Source: Orbicella faveolata (taxonomy: Eukaryota; Cnidaria; Anthozoa; Scleractinia; Merulinidae). Taken from it: a stretch of DNA of 64,000 bases. The position numbers and the translations under genes were made by a program. Of the stretch, positions 59,965 through 64,000 are shown piece by piece. The stretch is from positions 73,676-137,675 of the forward strand of contig NW_018150124.1 of the NCBI RefSeq assembly GCF_002042975.1, in the 5' to 3' direction. The notes below the pieces were generated by a model, which made no database searches, was not told the origin of the DNA, and saw nothing but the letters and a program-made list of their open reading frames with translations. The stretch's first letter is position 1. Every line of letters begins with the position of its first letter.

Positions 59965-62900
59965 GACGCCGATGAAGTGGGAAGGATTAAAAACTTAACG
60001 GTTGCTGGAAGGTTGACGTTCGAAAATAATCTCCATCTTCGAACAGTCTTCGAAGCCCTGAACGAGCAACGAAAGAGCGCGCGCTTTTGTGATGCAATTT
60101 TAAAAGCAGGCGACAGAGAGATCAGAGGACACCGCGCTATTCTGGCCGCGGCAATACCAAAGATTTTAGAAAATCAGATGAGCAGAGAAGAATCCGAGTT
60201 TACAGTTGATCTGGAAGGTTTGAATCCAAATGCTGTTGAAGAGTTGGTGGAATTCGCCTACACAGGCAAAATCAACGTGCCTGCAGATCGAGTCTTGAAT
60301 GTCTTCCATGTCGCCAAAAGTCTTGGAATGAGAGAAGTCCAAGATTTGTCGGAGCAGTTTATCCGGGAGAAAGTTCTTCCCTTAGATTGGATGGCTGTTA
60401 GAGCCTTTGCGGAGAGAAACGACTGTCCCACTTTGATGTCTGCGGTGGACGAGTTCATTGAACAGAACGTCGAGGAAATCTACCACAAGAAAGACTTCTT
60501 TCAATTGCCGCGGCTTCAGATCGAACTCGCCACCACAAACGAAAGACAGAAAGAAACCATCGATTCCGAAAAGCTTTGCAAAGTAGCTATAAACTGGGCG
60601 CATAAGCAACTAGAGGTGAGAAAAGTATTTTCAGTTTACTTCGACTTCCTTTCACCTGCAAGCTTCTGACAGCTAGTTAATGTGCGTCGATAGCTAAGCG
60701 TGTACTGTTTGTTTATCTTATAACTTCCCCCGCTAAGCTGTTCAGTTTTAGCAAGAACTAGCTTTTAGCATATCTAAAACAGTTGACAGTACCTTGAACC
60801 CAAATTCTACCAAAATTTCCTCTCTCCGATGCGCGAAAAATATAAACATTGTAGGCTTAAATTTCCGCGGGAAATCAATTTTTAGCGCGAAATATTGTAA
60901 TTGATCCCTCGGAGGAATGTGCATGTTTCGAAAGGTCTTTTTGGGAGCTTTTTGCCATTTCACGATTTTCCAATGCCTTTCATTCGCTTGTGGTAACTAA
61001 TTTGCGAGTGTAAACTTAGTTGTGGAAATGTGACCCAGACGTAGACAGAAAATTAGAGCACCTATTGTGTCATGCACGACAAAGGAACTGGAAATGCATG
61101 TGTTTATATTAGCTGGCCCCTCACTGATGTACATGTAGATGTGCATATTTCGAGATAAACAACAGGACTGGGTTCTTAACTTGGTGGAGGCAAACAGTTT
61201 TTTCAAGGATTTAGTTGTCCCCTGCATTTTGTATTATCGTTTATTACGTGTAGACTGCATCTTGAGCCTTTCATCCTAGCTATTTTGCATCACAATAGCC
61301 CTTTCGGTTTTCGAACGTTGATTTAGTTTCCTCTTCTTTAGCATGCGTTAAAGTTTTTTGTCTGCCCTTCCATCAATGTCATCATTTAAGTTTTTGTGGC
61401 TTATTTTTGTAATACTTTTTATTAATTTTAATGACTTCAACTTATTGCATTGCCCGCTTATCAAATAGTGTCCAGCTTTAAATTATTCATGAAGTCTCGC
61501 TTATTTGTTTTGAAAATTTTCTTCAAAGGAGCTATGAATTTTGTACGATTAATTAAGGTTGCACCACCCTTCATCAAAACTGAATCATTAAGAGCCTCAT
61601 CAGAAGACTTTGAAAATTTGCTCAGGAAATATTGTTTACCAAAGTAATTTAGGAAGTATGCGAGTGATTTATGTAATTGTTAATTTGGTGGCACAATTAT
61701 TGCCTGATGCTCCTTTCAAAATTAAATGTTTTGAGCTAACTGTTGTCAGTTACTTTAGCTACGCCTGATAACTTAGCATTTTGAACTAAAGTGCTCTAAT
61801 AATGTACTCATCTGGCATGTCATAAGTGGAGATTGCTTCTATTTCAGCAGGGTATTAGATTAACTCAGTTCACTGGTAAATTTAGTTACCTTTGGTAAAT
61901 AACATTTATTGCGGCAGGTATATTTTGCAAGTTGGAGGTTGAAATTTAATTATAACTGGAAAACCGCTGGCACTAAATATAATTAATAACCTATATACTT
62001 GTCAGAGGTTTTACATAAAGTAGTTTGCATCTTTCACACAGTGAAAACACGATCGATCCACTATAAGTACTTATCGATCTACACGCAGATCGCATGAGAC
62101 CAGTGAAATCTCTTCAAAGCCATCTGGATGGCCGCTCCACAGATGTTTCCATCAATTCCAGATTTGGCTCGGGTCTTCCCTCAACAAAAGAAGATTGCCA
62201 TCACAAATGAAGCAAATGAATAAAGAAACGAAATAATATAAGTCTTAAGATTTTAACCGACGGAATATACTAGCACAAGCTCAGTGTGCTTTCATTTCGG
62301 TACTCTCAGGAACGAAACCAAATTCAGCAGATATTTCAGATTATATTTCAGATGTTTCTTCAAAAACGATAATTCATTGCAGGGTTAAAATAATAGGAAT
62401 GTACTCTCCTCCCATTGCTTTGGCCGGTTTGGCACTTAAGTGGAAGCCACCTTACGGAGCGATTGTAAACAGTGTTATGTAACAGTCACAGTAAGTCTAC
62501 CACCTGTACGTTTCTTTTAAGTGCCAGCTGTTTTCCAGTTATAATTAAATTTCAACCTGCAACCTGCAAAATATACCTGCTGTATTTATTGGAAAATTGG
62601 AGTACAAGAGAGCAAAAACTCAGCTTTGATTTTCTTGTGTTGCAATATTGGACCTTCAGCAAAATCTGCTTTTTTAGCACAATCCCCTCACTGTGTTTTT
62701 GTCTGGCAGTGAATTTTTCAAGGGGCATCCAGGCAAATTTTAGAGGGCATGGTATTTTGATCGATGTAGAAAGATTTACGTATTTGGAGGTGTTTGATTG
62801 TTGTTTCATCTACCTGTACATTGACGAATTGCTCAGGAAGTTTCTCTTTTGACAGAATAGTAAACTAATCCAAACAACAAAGCTATTATATCCCTTATCG

Positions 62901-64000
62901 CTGTGGTTTATCATCTATTTTTATGTTTAACAGGCTGGAAGTATTAATTTAAGAGGATTGCTGGAGAAGACCCACATTGTGTTCCTGACTGCAGATGATG
63001 AAATGAAAGAGTGTACCATAGAGGATCTGGACTCTGGTGATGAGAAGTCCAAGCTAATTACAACAGAAGCTCAGCGTGAATACATTCGGTACACCTCGCT
63101 TGAACAGTTATCCAAACCAGAGACAAACAGCAGCGAGGATGAAGAGGAGTTGATTGTACTGATTGAAAACAATAACAACAAGAGGAAAAATTCGTGGATG
63201 AGTGAGAAAGATTTCCAGCTGATTGGTGCTGTTCAAACCAGTGAAAATGGCTGTGTAGGTGTGGTGACTATCAGAGGGATGTTGGTGGCAATATCCATTC
63301 ACACTCAAGCTCACACATGCACCAATAACTCAGACTCTGGGGATTCATGTCCTGGAGAGGAGTGGGTACTTGTAGCTCCGATGAGTAGAGGTGTGTAGTA
63401 ATATGTAATAATAGACCTTTCCCTGCAATCCACTTCAGTGTGTACCAATAATAGTAGCAGAGCAAGGTTGGGGTGGACCTTTTCATACATTTGACTGTGT
63501 ATTTTTGTCCACCTTGTCCTCAACTCAGCACCGATGTTTGTTGCAATGTACAAAGAAGTCTATTTAGTTGAGGGTTTTAATAAGTGGTTTCACCATCTGC
63601 TATTGATTTTGTTTGGATTGAAATTTTAACATCAGTTCTAGAAATTTCAGTCCCAGTATTAACATCAATGATCCATTGCCCCAAAATGTCTGTTGTAGTC
63701 TCCAGACTCACTAGTCCTCAAAACATGCCAGTGCTTTGCTGTAAAACATGGCCAGTGCACAGAAGCTGTCTAGTTGAAACATCCAAGAAGTCAACACTAA
63801 TCAGTTCTTTTTTATAATTCTGTTATCATCAGGTCGTTGTGGTGTCGGAGCAGTTGAGCTTGATGGAAAGCTGTATGCAATAGGTGGCTATGATAGGGGT
63901 GACTGTCTGAACACAGTGGAGCAGTATGATTCTCAGTTGAATGAATGGATGCCTGTCACAAGCATGAACTCTCACAGAGGACGACTAGAGTCTGAAGTAG
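59965..64000 (+). CDS. IVNS1ABP: BTB-BACK-Kelch protein, IVNS1ABP (NS1-BP)-like, partial at both ends
   Basis: Three exons. 59965-60615 encodes DADEVGRIKNLTVAGRLTFE then a BTB domain (about residues 30-130: SARFCDAILKAGDREIRGHR; human [20 protein letters not shown]) and a BACK domain up to INWAHKQLE. 62934-63390 is the linker, with GLLEKTHIVFL and an acidic Ser-rich stretch. 63833 onward begins the Kelch propeller (GVGAVELDGKLYAIGGYDRG) and runs off the right edge. Exon phases agree. NS1-BP-type proteins are Cul3 adaptors also linked to splicing and actin; the exact role here is unknown. The exon opens with a coding frame but no ATG, so the start is in an upstream exon that I could not place; an ATG near 59289 followed by a GC donor is a weak candidate. 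Another KLHL protein is possible, but the LNxxRKSxxFCD motif and linker position favour IVNS1ABP. Confidence 0.85.
61914..62580. repeat. 667-bp element with 60-bp terminal inverted repeats
   Basis: The left arm 61914-61973 (GCAGGTATATTTTGCAAGTT...) and right arm 62521-62580 (...GCAAAATATACCTGC) pair at 57 of 60 positions. The interior has no transposase. It lies in the BTB-Kelch gene's intron and accounts for an open frame at 62472-62852. Confidence 0.85.

Noticed and set aside
62472-62852. 126-codon plus-strand open frame in the BTB-Kelch intron
   Set aside because: Its first part is the right terminal inverted repeat of the 61914-62580 element; there is no domain or splice support.
1-64000. 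CRISPR arrays, bacterial operons, retroviral or other virus-derived elements
   Set aside because: No spaced direct-repeat array, no ribosome-binding-site gene strings, and no polymerase, integrase, capsid or envelope motifs were recognised in the open frames provided.

Overview
The window looks like nuclear DNA of an anthozoan cnidarian, most likely a stony coral. It is AT-rich, its genes are metazoan and intron-dense with canonical GT-AG junctions, and the introns carry small fold-back (MITE-like) elements and a tRNA-derived SINE whose sequences I recognise, from memory only, as common in coral genomes. No organism search was possible.

Layout, left to right: (1) the 5' end of a ubiquitin-specific protease of the USP20/USP33 type (minus, 249-1563, running off the left edge). 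(2) DROSHA, the microRNA-processing RNase III (minus, 4212-31734), about 36 exons recognised. (3) Head to head with it, UCHL5, the proteasome/INO80 deubiquitinase (plus, 32009-36086). (4) Tail to tail with UCHL5, ANAPC5, a subunit of the anaphase-promoting complex (minus, about 37578-54216). (5) Head to head with ANAPC5, the intronless TMEM203 (plus, 54615-55019). (6) After a quiet interval, the BTB-BACK-Kelch gene IVNS1ABP-like (plus, 59965 to the right edge). Three of the genes act in ubiquitin signalling (USP, UCHL5, ANAPC5), but nothing here shows that they are co-regulated beyond the two shared divergent promoters.

The strongest observations concern assembly integrity. A 6,194-bp block inside DROSHA (8456-14649) is repeated almost perfectly at 14651-20844, with exactly one N between the copies. 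It holds the exons for both RNase III domains, so a naive annotation would report a Drosha with four RNase III domains; the exon phases across the junction do not fit, which points to two unmerged overlapping contigs. A second single N (32537) sits where UCHL5 has lost the exons for its catalytic cysteine, again with an exon-phase mismatch. A 111-N gap (22540-22650) lies where a DROSHA exon is missing.

Biology worth noting: DROSHA has a long Pro/Ser-rich N-terminus with repeated SPRG modules and an acidic C-terminal tail built partly of 8-9-residue repeats; a long near-perfect hairpin and several nested or paired fold-back elements lie in the ANAPC5 introns; a 60-bp terminal-inverted-repeat element lies in an IVNS1ABP intron; and TMEM203 has two short overlapping upstream ORFs. 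I saw no recognisable retroviral or other virus-derived element, CRISPR array or functional tRNA/rRNA gene, and no undescribed multi-gene system.
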